Positions 33,088 to 42,378 of a DNA stretch of 64,000 bases are shown here, in pieces. The first letter of the stretch is position 1; each line of letters opens with the position of its first letter. A model generated the notes under the pieces. That model searched no databases. It was not told the DNA's origin and saw only the letters and a list, made by a program, of their open reading frames with translations. This stretch comes from Hydrangea macrophylla (taxonomy: Eukaryota; Streptophyta; Magnoliopsida; Cornales; Hydrangeaceae), in contig CM066984.1 in the NCBI GenBank assembly GCA_033977485.1, positions 43,221,100 through 43,285,099 of the forward strand. The letters run 5' to 3'. The translations under genes and the position numbers were made by a program.

Positions 33088-36000
33088 ATGTCTGGATCTG
33101 CATTTAGTCCACTTGCCACCATACTCACTCAAAACAAGTTAACTGGAAACAACTACACTGAATGGAAACGTAATCTTGACATCGTGTTAACTGCGGAGGA
33201 TCACATATATGTCCTCACCACCCCATGCCCCGAAGAACCCGCTGTAAATGCTTCGGCTGCTGCTAGACGCGAGTTCGATAAATGGAAAAAGTCGAATGGG
33301 ATGGCTCGTTGTTACATATTGGCTTCTATGGCTAATGTGTTACAACACCAATACCAGTCGAATAGTTCCGCCAGTGACATTATCGAATCCCTGAAAAAGA
33401 TGTTTGGGGAGCATGGCAGGCCTGCCAGACAGGTAGCTATGCAGAAGATAATGAGTGCTAAGATGTCGGAAGGGACTCCAGTCAAAGAACATGTTTTGAA
33501 AATGATTGGTTATTTAAACGAGCTGGAGACCCTAGGTGCCAACATCGATGCACAGACCCAAGTTGATATGATCCTCAATACGCTGTCGCCATCATTCGCT
33601 CAATTTAAACTGAATTATAATATGAATAAAATGGATTTTTCAATGAGCGAATTGATGAGCTCTTTATTGGCAGCGGAAGGGGTGATCAAACCTGGGGGCA
33701 GCGTTTTAAACGTTGAGAAAAGCGCTTCCTCTTCCCGATCTATGCCGAAAGGAAAGAAAGGGAAGAAGAAGGCTAGCACTGGTGGTTCAAGTGTTGGACC
33801 AGTCCCTAAGATTGCAAAATCTAAGGGAAAAGGTAAGGGCAAAGGGAAGGTGGGTGGCCAAGGCAAAGGAAAGTGTTTCCAATGCGGTGAGGAGGGCCAC
33901 TGGAAGAGGAACTGTCCAGAATTCTTAGCTACAAGAGTTCAAGGTATGATTGAATCACATGTGATTGAAGTAAGTTTTATAACGGATACTTCAAACACTT
34001 GGTGCATTGATTCTGGTGCGACTAACCATATCTGTAATTCATTGCAGGGGTTCAGATCAACCAGGAAGTGCAGTGATGGGGAAATCGTACTTACTCTAGG
34101 TTCTAGCGCAACCGTTTCTGCGGTTGCTATAGGAGTCGTAGTTTTAGAATTTCTAGACAATAAAGTTTTGATTTTATCAGATGTACTTTACGTCCCTTCA
34201 ATGAGACGTAATTTAATTTCAGTTTCTAATTTATCGAATAATGGTTATTCTTTTCATTTTGGAACTGAAGTTGTGATTAAAAGAAATAGTTCTTTTATAT
34301 GTTCTGGTGTTAAATCAAATGGTTTATATGTGATTACTCCCAATATTTCTAAAGATTCTTGTATGGAACTTAATAACTCAGTGGTAACTGTACCATCTAA
34401 AAGAAAGAGACCTTCCACTAATCCAACAAAGCTTTGGCATATGAGGCTTGGTCATATCAATCTAAATAGGATTGGCAGACTAGTCAAAGAAGGGGTCTTA
34501 GGCGATTTGGTTCTCGAACCAATAGAAGTCTGCGAGTCTTGTTTAGAGGGTAAGATGACCAAAAGGCCCTTTCCTGCAAAGGGCAATAGAACCAATGCAT
34601 TGTTGGAATTAGTTCATACTGATGTGTGTGGACCAATAAATATTAGAGCAAGGGGTGGTTATGAGTATTTCATAACATTTACTGATGACCACTCTAGGTA
34701 TGGATATGTGTACCTAATGCAGCACAAGTCTGAAGCCTTTGAAAAGTTCAAAGAGTTTAGGGCTGAAGTGGAGAAGCAATTGGGCACACATATCAAGGCC
34801 ATTCGATCTGATCGAGGTGGCGAGTACCTCTCTAATGAATTTATTGATCACCTCGTACAGAATGGGATTCTGTCACAGTTGACTGCACCTGGCACGCCTC
34901 AGCAAAATGGTGTAGCGGAGAGAAGGAATCGGACTCTTTTAGACATGACTAGGTCAATGATGAGTTATTCTGAGTTACCTTTATTTCTTTGGGGTTATGC
35001 TTTGGAAACCGCTGCTTACATACTAAATCTAGTACCAAGCAAATCTGTTCCCAGGACACCACGAGAGATGTGGATTGGGCGCAAGCCTTCTTTGCAACAT
35101 CTCCGGATATGGGGATGTCCGGCACATGTGCTAAAAGGAAAGATGAGCAAGTTGGATTCTAGATCGGAAGTATGTTACTTCGTGGGGTATCCAAAGGGTA
35201 CTTATGGATGGTATTTTTATGATCCAAGAGAACAGAAGGTGTTCGTCAGTACGAATGCTATTTTCTTGGAGGATGATTATATCATGAACCATAAACCTAA
35301 GGGAAGGATAGATCTTAGAGAGATAGAAGGAGAGCCCTCAGTCCAACCCGTAGTTAATAACGATGTAAATCAGGAAAACACCACTTCTTCACCTATTTCC
35401 GCACCAGTACCTCGTCGTAGTGGGAGGATTATCAGCCAGCCTGATAGATACATGTTCTTAGGAGAAGTTTTTGAAGCTGTCTCCATAGAATCTGAATCTG
35501 ATCCTACCACATACGAAGAGGCAATGGCTGATGTTGATTCAGCTCATTGGGTTAAAGCTATGAAGGCTGAATTGGAATCTATGGATTCTAATCAGGTCTG
35601 GGATCTTGTAGAACTTCCAGCCAATATTAAACCCATTGGCTGTAAGTGGGTCTACAAGAGGAAAAGAGGATCTGATGGAAAGGTTGAGACCTTTAAGGCA
35701 AGGCTTGTTGCGAAAGGTTATACTCAGAGGGAGGGCATTGACTATGAGGAAACCTTCTCGCCGGTGGCCATGCTCAAGTCCATCAGAATACTCTTATCCG
35801 TTGCTGCATGCCTAGATTTTGAGATCTGGCAGATGGACGTCAAGACTGCATTCTTCAATGGCAATCTTGAGGAGGACATCTATATGCAACAACCAGAAGG
35901 GTTCATAGCTGGTCGGAAAGGTAACTTGGTATGCAAGTTGCAAAAGTCCATTTATGGGCTTAAGCAGGCATCCAGAAGTTGGAACATACGATTTGACCAA

Positions 36001-36099
36001 GCGGTCAAATCGTTTGGTTTCATACAGAATCTGGATGAACCTTGTGTATACAAGAAGAGTGAAGGGAAAGTGGTGGCTTTTTCTTGTGCTTTACGTTGA
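33088..36099 (+). CDS. gag-pol: Copia E Gag-Pol, main frame (gag, protease, integrase, start of RT)
   Basis: The 1003-codon frame contains in order gag (about 1-260) and one CCHC zinc knuckle at 263-276 after a Lys/Gly-rich basic stretch. The protease has Asp-Ser-Gly at 308-310. Integrase has the zinc ligands His-451, His-456, Cys-482 and Cys-485, and the catalytic Asp-512, Asp-575 and Glu-611 with the usual 35-residue spacing. The first RT blocks follow (Gln-Met-Asp-Val-Lys-Thr-Ala-Phe with Asp-917). The frame ends early, because one extra T in a run of Ts at about 36078-36082 shifts it just before the Tyr-Val-Asp-Asp motif. The protein context before and after the shift matches across frames. 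Confidence 0.95.
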   Translation: MSGSAFSPLATILTQNKLTGNNYTEWKRNLDIVLTAEDHIYVLTTPCPEEPAVNASAAARREFDKWKKSNGMARCYILASMANVLQHQYQSNSSASDIIESLKKMFGEHGRPARQVAMQKIMSAKMSEGTPVKEHVLKMIGYLNELETLGANIDAQTQVDMILNTLSPSFAQFKLNYNMNKMDFSMSELMSSLLAAEGVIKPGGSVLNVEKSASSSRSMPKGKKGKKKASTGGSSVGPVPKIAKSKGKGKGKGKVGGQGKGKCFQCGEEGHWKRNCPEFLATRVQGMIESHVIEVSFITDTSNTWCIDSGATNHICNSLQGFRSTRKCSDGEIVLTLGSSATVSAVAIGVVVLEFLDNKVLILSDVLYVPSMRRNLISVSNLSNNGYSFHFGTEVVIKRNSSFICSGVKSNGLYVITPNISKDSCMELNNSVVTVPSKRKRPSTNPTKLWHMRLGHINLNRIGRLVKEGVLGDLVLEPIEVCESCLEGKMTKRPFPAKGNRTNALLELVHTDVCGPINIRARGGYEYFITFTDDHSRYGYVYLMQHKSEAFEKFKEFRAEVEKQLGTHIKAIRSDRGGEYLSNEFIDHLVQNGILSQLTAPGTPQQNGVAERRNRTLLDMTRSMMSYSELPLFLWGYALETAAYILNLVPSKSVPRTPREMWIGRKPSLQHLRIWGCPAHVLKGKMSKLDSRSEVCYFVGYPKGTYGWYFYDPREQKVFVSTNAIFLEDDYIMNHKPKGRIDLREIEGEPSVQPVVNNDVNQENTTSSPISAPVPRRSGRIISQPDRYMFLGEVFEAVSIESESDPTTYEEAMADVDSAHWVKAMKAELESMDSNQVWDLVELPANIKPIGCKWVYKRKRGSDGKVETFKARLVAKGYTQREGIDYEETFSPVAMLKSIRILLSVAACLDFEIWQMDVKTAFFNGNLEEDIYMQQPEGFIAGRKGNLVCKLQKSIYGLKQASRSWNIRFDQAVKSFGFIQNLDEPCVYKKSEGKVVAFSCALR

Positions 36100-37078
36100 C
36101 GACATTCTACTCATTGGAAATGATGTAGCGGCATTGTCAACGGTCAAGGTTTGGCTAGCTAGTACTTTCGATATGAAGGATCTAGGAGAGGCGAGCTATA
36201 TTCTTGGGATAAAGCTCTTTCGGGATCGCAAGCGAAAGATAATTGGATTATCTCAAGCTGGTTATATCGATAAGGTGCTAACTAGGTTTTCAATGGATAA
36301 TTCGAAGAAAGGTTTGTTACCTTTCAGGCATGGTTTAGCGTTCTCCAAGGACCAGTGTCCAAAGACACAAGAGGAGAGGAATCGCATGACAGGAGTTCCC
36401 TATGCTTCTGCAGTGGGAAGTCTCATGTATGCGATGTTATGCACTAGACCAGATATCTGCTTTGCCGTTGGCATGGTTAGCAGATATCAGTCGAATCCGG
36501 GTCCAGAGCACTGGACAGCCGTTAAGCACATTCTTAAGTACTTGAGAAGAACTAAAGATTACATGCTTATGTACGGTGGTAGTGAGTTAATTCCAGTGGG
36601 ATACACTGACTCGGACTTTATGTCAGATAAAGATTCGAGGAAGTCGACGTCCGGTCATCTCTTTACCTTGGGAGGTGGTGCTGTCAGTTGGAGGAGCATT
36701 AAGCAGAAATGCATTGCAGACTCAACTACAGAAGCTGAGTATGTGGCTGCTTGTGAAGCCGCAAAGGAAGCTGTTTGGCTCAAGAAGTTCCTTATGGAAC
36801 TCGAGGTGGTACCAGCGTCGCTGTCGCCTATTATGCTTTATTGTGATAATAGTGGGGCAGTGGCTCAGTCCAAGGAGCCAAGGAACCACGGAAAGGGAAA
36901 GCACGTAGAGCGGAAATATCATCTTATCCGAGATATTGTTCAACGTGGAGATGTGACTGTCACCAAGATTGCCACAGCTGACAATCTTGCTGATCCGTTT
37001 ACAAAGGCCTTGCCACAGAAGGTCTTTGATCGTCATCTAGATAGTCTAGGTCTTAGATGTAGTTCTGAATGGTTATGA
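36084..37078 (+). CDS. Copia E Pol, downstream frame (RT active site and RNase H)
   Basis: This frame, one base off from the main frame and open from at least 35954, carries Leu-Tyr-Val-Asp-Asp-Ile-Leu-Leu (about 36091), the rest of RT, and RNase H with Tyr-Thr-Asp-Ser-Asp and Ser-Thr-Ser-Gly. It ends in TGA at 37076-37078, directly before the PPT. Only the one-base offset separates it from the upstream frame. Because copia elements normally use one continuous frame, this is most likely a point lesion in this copy or a sequencing error in a homopolymer rather than programmed frameshifting. Confidence 0.9.
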
Positions 37079-37081
37079 GTG

Positions 37082-37093
37082 CAAGTGGGAGTT
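37082..37093 (+). promoter_or_regulatory. Polypurine tract, copia E
   Basis: CAAGTGGGAGTT lies directly before the 3' LTR. Copia F has GCAAATGGGAGTA at the same place. Confidence 0.75.
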
Positions 37094-38587
37094 TGTTGGG
37101 TTTGTGCCCTCAAACCATTACTTTCTGTATGAGACATTGACATTTTAATATATGGATATCAGCTTTACATTTCATTGTGTATGTTCTTTTCATGAGATGA
37201 TTGTTAATCCTTAAGTATTATAGTAAGTAATTCGTGTGTGTATGAGATGCACACAAGTGAGATACGAATTACTATTCTTTAATACTTAGAATGTGTCACA
37301 GTGGATGATGAGACTGGATACCTCATCAAGTCTACACTGTAGCATAATTAACTACCATTGGATGGAGTGATTAATCTCAATCACTAGAGTATAGCTCTTA
37401 GTTGATATGCTAGTGCTTATAGTGCATTGACGGACCTGAGTTTCCTATTGACGCTAAAGACTGTCAAACAGTCAATAGGAACTCATAACTTGTATAAGGT
37501 ACGTGTTCTCAATCTTGAGACGATTATGAACACAGACTGTGGATATGACTGCTTTGACTTACCAATCAGTGAGGTCTATAAAAGATCAACACCTGGGTAT
37601 CTTGGGTATGTCATGTTCATAGGGTTGTGAACATATATTGTCAAGATAGAATCTACCCTCTGTTTCAGAGTAAGCATTCCCTTGAGAATGTCACCAAGTC
37701 GATTACTGAGTACTGCAGTCTTGTTGATAAGAGTTATCAACATGTTTGGTAATCATGAGAGGTGAATGGGACTCAAGGAATACAAGAAGTAATCATGATT
37801 CAGGTTGACAGTAACAGTTATCCGATTACCTGAATATGATTACGAATGCTGACGGTAGAGGGACATTAGTACACCATACAAGTCTAGTTATCGCTTCGGA
37901 TATGTTCTTTTGCGTTGGAGTTCAGTTATCGTTTTATAGTGGAATAAACTTTAACTGACCAGTTAGTTAGTTTGCTGATCAAAGAGTTTGGTCATGGTAA
38001 TTAACAAACTGGTCTGAGCCAACAATAAAGAGCCTAGGAGGTCCCACTCTTAGCTCCGCTAGGATGCTTGGAAAGATGCTTGAGGATGATGTCCAGACAG
38101 GTTCGATCGATCGAAGATGTCTCGATCGATTGAAGTCTGAAGGTTCGATCGATCGAAGATGGTTCGATCGATCGAATGTTCGATCGATCGAAGGCACTTC
38201 GATCGCTCGAAGTCTAGGTCGGTTCTGGGAATCTATAAATAGGGCAGCTGCGTTCTGGAAAAGGTTGTTCGTCGTTTTGAACGTCAGAAGCTGCAGAAAC
38301 TGTTTTGGAGTCCCAAAACCTTCTCTATCCTCTCCATTAGGGTTCCCACCAACCCTAGTCTTTCTGGCAGGCATCCGCAGGAGTCATAAGGGTGAAGATC
38401 ATCTAGTGGAGGCTGCTGGAAGTTGAAGATCAGAATTGGGTTCAAGACACTAAGGTATAACTCGTGTCCCCTCTTGTGCGTATCTGTAGAATTGACGAGT
38501 AGTAGATCCAGGCATGCCAATAAAGTTTCATAACTTGATTTTTCCGCTGCGCGTTTAAACTTTCCATTTAAACCTGTTTTTCCAACA
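37094..38587 (+). repeat. Copia E 3' LTR
   Basis: 1494 bp, same length as the 5' LTR and almost identical to it. It ends CCAACA and is followed by the AAGCA duplication. Confidence 0.97.
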
Positions 38588-38786
38588 AAGCATCCATGCG
38601 CATCTGGGTCGGGTGAGTACTCCTGGTCACATAAAGTGCTCTCCACATGTCCTCCTCTAAATGTCGGCTAGCTATCTGGCACACACGCTCATGATAAAAA
38701 TATGGGTCAGCTGGCTCCACGGTATCTCCATGGATAATATGTCCTCCATAAGCATCAGTCACAAACTGGTGAAACTCCGGATCCAT
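38588..38786 (-). pseudogene. Tekay D acidic ORF, N-terminal part
   Basis: The first ATG of the acidic ORF is at 38786. The encoded start (Met-Asp-Pro-Glu-Phe-His-Gln-Phe-Val) resembles that of Tekay A at 7170. The frame is open to the E insertion at 38588, beyond which it would run a few codons into the E LTR. A pyrimidine-rich TTTCCTTTGCAG lies 6 bases before the ATG, as in A, and may be a splice acceptor. Start choice rests on that conserved position in both families. Confidence 0.65.
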
Positions 38787-38792
38787 GCTATC

Positions 38793-39326
38793 CTGCAAAG
38801 GAAACTATCTATCGTCAGGAAGACGAACTTATCTTATACTCATATCTCATCTCAAAGAATCTTAACACACTAGGACCAGATGGTGTGGAAATACTTAGTG
38901 AACAAAAGTATCACAACCTAGAGTACAAAACGCTGGCTCTGATACCAAAAATCCTGTCACGCCCCGGAGCAGCATAAATAGAGAAAAATAAATTTCCTTT
39001 ATGGGTCCATAAGGAATGACAGGTGAAAGTCACTAATAATCCACACCACGCAGTACTAGTCCAAAAGAAAAGCAACAGTAATCAACTGAAAATAGCACAA
39101 AGTGCTAACTATTACAAACTATCAGAGTATGGTCCACAGGATCACAATAGGTCTGAAGACAACAATTGCCCAAGTACCCGTTAACAAAAGATTAACAGAA
39201 CAACTGAAATTAAATCTAATTATAACATCTTCAGTCTTCAACTGGCATAAGGATAATCCTTCCTGGTGTAATCGTCATCGGTGGGGCCCTCCTCTGGATA
39301 ATAATCATCAGTGTACTGGTCCTTAC
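38793..39326 (-). other. Candidate intron spanning U5 and the PBS, Tekay D leader
   Basis: On the minus strand, CAG|GTAAGG (donor at 39327/39326) in the 5' LTR and TTTCCTTTGCAG|G (acceptor at 38793/38792) just before the acidic ORF would define a 534-bp intron containing the PBS. Tekay A has CAG|GTGATG at 6614/6615 and TTTCTTTTGCAG|G at 7163/7164, giving 549 bp. Both sites are conserved in place, but splicing is an inference only. Confidence 0.3.
38936..38947 (-). promoter_or_regulatory. Primer binding site (initiator Met-tRNA type), Tekay D
   Basis: On the minus strand TGGTATCAGAGC begins seven bases after the 5' LTR end. It marks the start of minus-strand DNA synthesis. Confidence 0.9.
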
Positions 39327-41194
39327 CTGCAGAATAAGGAGCCGGATATTCTGGACGGGGAATGTCCAGGCAATAAAAGGCCGTCAGCTTACTGAGAGCT
39401 GAGTGAGCATAAACTAACGAGGTACCAATTATCTAAAGTAAACACAAGCTTATGAAAACACGAGTTAACATCTTATTATAAGGATAACATTATCTTGTTC
39501 CTCTATTCATTCTTGTAAACCGACCCTTATCGTCTTGTTACTCAAATACCGAACTCAACAGACTCTGATTTCCATGAACAGACTCAATCGTTTAACTCTA
39601 GGGATACACCCTTATTCTGTCCATCGCTTTTAAGAGCAATGGTCCTGCTCACCGCATGTCATGGACTCCACGTCAGTCTATCCCCAGCTTTTAAGAACAA
39701 TGGTCCTGTTCACCGCATTTCAGGGATATAACGTTTCGAACAAGGCATATCAATCTATTGCCACGACTTAACGTCATCTACTAGTGATCCCAGCTCACCG
39801 CTTTTAAGAACCATGGTCCGGTTCACCGCTTTTAAGAGCATATCACAGATCATCCAGTCTATCTTAAGACTTCTTGGTCCAGCTCACCGCTTTTAAGAAC
39901 CATGGTCCGGTTCACCGCTTTTAAGAGCATATCATGACCAATCATCCATCCACGTACCATTCCCGGAACTTACCAAACCTACTTACGTTCCATTCTAACA
40001 TCGACACATGACAATTCCCAATGTGGCCTGACTACTCTGATTAAAAGAAACGGATATCGAACTCATATCAGAAACAACACGTCAACCCACGTCTTCATAT
40101 TACTTTTTATTCATCATCCATAAATCTTTGGTGTCACATTACTCCTGTCTACCCCATAGTCGCATAATGGAATTCCAAATTAGAAATCGAACAACTAAAC
40201 CTCTTATATAATAAACAGGCAAAGGAAACCATGTACTGATCATGTCAATCGATTGGAACAAAAGTTCAATCGATTGGAACAAAAGTTATGTCAATCGATT
40301 GAGAAATATGTCAATCGATTGGAACAATGTCAATCGATTGAAATCCTATTCAATCGATTGGGATGCAACTGATGTCAATCGATTGAGATTTATGTCAATC
40401 GATTGGTACTACGTCTTCTCCAGCAGATTGTAAAAACAGCATATATAAACGTGCACTACATGCATTTAACCCATCTAAACATCGTAATAACTTGCATAAA
40501 CATCACATAAAGAGACCAAGTGAGTTAGGACTCACCTAGGGTGCGTTTGGGTGTGTTTTCAAAGCTTGAAACCTTCAAACTCTTTCTCTCTTTCTCCTCT
40601 TCTCTGTCCAGCCCTCTCTCTGTCTCCTCCTTCTTCTTTCTTCTTCTTTCTGCTTCTTCTCCTTCCTCCCAGCTGCCACGGCAGTGAGTGTGTGTGAGGG
40701 TGTGTATATATGTGTAGATATAGAGATATATATATGTGTATATGTATATATCTCACAAGAGGTATATATCTCTCTCTCTCAAGCTGCAAAAATGACCCAA
40801 GGCCATAAATATGGAACATATATATAGGCATAAGGGAGTGCCACGCGTTTAAAGTTGAAGGAAAGAAGAAAACATTTCTCAGGTTATGTCAATCGATTGA
40901 GACACCAGTCAATCGATTGGTAACAGATATTTGCAGTCAATCGATTGGAAACAATGTCAATCGATTGAGACACAAGTCAATCGATTGGAAATGTTGACAC
41001 GTAATCACTTTTAGTCGGTTGAATGTAAATCGATTGGGATAACTTATCAATCGATTGGTATCAAAAAGTGTCAATCGATTGGGAATATGTCAATCGATTG
41101 GTATCAAATTTCACCAAAAGGAAGAGAAAGTTTATACGAGTATAGAAAATGAAATACCGGGTCTTATTAATATACCAAAATACAGGGTATTACA
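38955..41194 (-). repeat. Tekay D 5' LTR
   Basis: The 2240-bp LTR is nearly identical to 21911-24156. Visible differences include a shorter TA microsatellite near 40727 and single-base changes such as the one near 39149. The TATA box is at 40819-40826 and the palindrome clusters at about 40243-40404 and 40887-41101. The peptide frame has its stop at 39238-39240. Confidence 0.95.
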
Positions 41195-41320
41195 GTTTGT
41201 TAGAAAGAAGGATGGAAACATCCAACTCTATATCAACTACAGAGAATTGAATAAGGTCACCGTCAAGAACAAGTACCCCTCCCTAGGATAGACGATTTAT
41301 TCGATTAACTATAAGGAGCG
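41195..41320 (+). pseudogene. Tekay C RT, second piece (between D and H)
   Basis: These 126 bases continue the RT of element C ([14 protein letters not shown]). The first five bases repeat 21906-21910 as the D target duplication. The last five (GAGCG) are duplicated at 54111-54115 by H. A one-base loss after Lys-Tyr-Pro shifts the frame, and two TAA codons follow. Confidence 0.9.
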
Positions 41321-41611
41321 TGTAGACACCCCATTTTGTCGGCTATCAGATTTAGGAGACCCATAGCTTGGTGGTTCACAATGATCGAAAAAGACTCAAA
41401 AAGGACTCCTGGAAGTTAGCTCTATTTCTCAAAATACTCAGAATAACCAAAACGCCCCTGAAAGCCCAAAAACTCCCAGATTTGGACCAAAAGTTCTGGA
41501 AACATGCTACGTCATAAGCAAAGTGATAAAATGAGTTTTTAAGTAAAATCGGATGAAATCGTCAGCTCCCAGAGACTCCCGGAAGTCCAGGAAGTTCCCG
41601 GAAAGTCCCTA

Positions 41612-41808
41612 TTGACCGGTTTGACCAAGGTTTGACCAAGTTTGACCGAAATCGTCCAAATTCACCGAAATCATTCTGGGTCATGTGGGAAATATTAAAA
41701 TGAGTTTTAAAAGAAAATCGAGCGAAAACGTCAGCTCCTGGGAGCTCCCAGAGGTTCCCAGAACTTCCCGGGAATCCCAGGTTTGACTAGCTTGACCAGA
41801 ATTTGACT
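41612..41808 (+). promoter_or_regulatory. Cluster of seven TTGAC(C/T) boxes in LTR H
   Basis: TTGACC or TTGACT occurs at 41612, 41621, 41632, 41642, 41783, 41792 and 41803, all on the + strand. TTGAC(C/T) is the core of the W-box bound by plant WRKY factors. The right LTR has eight copies (51073-51279) through one extra 'AAGGTTTGACC' unit. They lie about 560-760 bp upstream of the TATA box. Function is inferred from motif density only. Confidence 0.5.
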
Positions 41809-42172
41809 TTAGAACCGGGGCACTATAACAATTTTCAAATATTTTTCATAAATACTAGAGGTCAATAGCTTTCCAACGGTATATTGCACATAATTTTTGG
41901 ATTTAAAACAAGTTTATTATGAATTTTCGAAGGCGAAAAAGGCGGTCAAATCGGCTTTTATCGCAAATACCATAAAAATTTTCAAAGTGACCTATTCCCG
42001 ACTTATTTTTTATGTAAAGTAGACTCCATTACCTTTCCAACGGTATATCACAACCTCAATTTGGAGTTCGTATGCATTTTCTGTGAATTTCGGACAAAAT
42101 AGGGCCTTTTCGCGAATACCGGAACCTCTAGGGGCCTAAACGTAAATTTCTGGGTGTCTGAGGAGCACTACC

Positions 42173-42224
42173 GCCGCGGCACTGGCCCACTACTGCCGCG
42201 GCACAGGCCCAGTGCCGCCGCGGC
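42173..42224 (+). repeat. GCCGCGGC palindrome cluster in LTR H
   Basis: Three copies of GCCGCGGC, each within 'TGCCGCGGCAC'-like flanks, lie about 150 bp upstream of the TATA box. In the right LTR (about 51640-51690) one of the three is lost to mutation (CACTACGGCA). Confidence 0.85.
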
Positions 42225-42370
42225 ACTCAACCCTCGCAGAGTCCATTTTTGTAATTTTTTTGGGGGTCCAATTTGATTAATTGAAAACCAAAACGACGTA
42301 GTTTTATGTTCACAGATGTTTGGGACTAATGGGAACACTTTTAAAATCTCAAAACCATCCCAAATTGGCC

Positions 42371-42378
42371 TATATAAA
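42371..42378 (+). promoter_or_regulatory. TATA box, element H 5' LTR
   Basis: TATATAAA followed by a run of C; the copy in the 3' LTR is at 51843-51850. Confidence 0.7.

Larger units (their letters stand above)
29898..38587 (+). mobile_element. Copia E: very young Ty1/copia element
   Basis: This 8690-bp element has LTRs of exactly 1494 bp (29898-31391 and 37094-38587) and an exact AAGCA target duplication (29893-29897 and 38588-38592). It has an initiator-Met PBS, a 1.7-kb leader, a gag-pol frame with one frameshift, and a PPT. It lies head-on in the acidic ORF of Tekay D. The LTR ends (TGTTGGG...CCAACA) and the purine tract before the 3' LTR recall the Tork/Angela branch of plant copia elements; that assignment is from memory of typical ends and should be tested by RT phylogeny. 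Confidence 0.97.
21911..41194 (-). mobile_element. Tekay D: young Ty3/gypsy chromovirus with intact Gag-Pol, split by copia E
   Basis: The minus-strand element has its 5' LTR at 38955-41194 and its 3' LTR at 21911-24156. The PBS is at 38936-38947, the acidic ORF at 38786-38588 plus 29892-29087, and gag-pol at 28730-24210. It is flanked by a perfect target duplication GTTTG (21906-21910 and 41195-41199) inside the RT of Tekay C. Without copia E it is about 10.6 kb. Its two LTRs differ at roughly ten visible positions in 2.24 kb, so it is recent. Confidence 0.95.

Noticed and set aside
36060..36100. Programmed frameshifting in copia E
   Set aside because: No slippery heptamer with a following pseudoknot is evident, and plant copia elements use one frame. 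A single inserted T is the simpler explanation.
41195..41320. A small separate gene between D and H
   Set aside because: Its ends are the two target duplications and its protein matches the RT of Tekay C, so it is an exposed piece of C.
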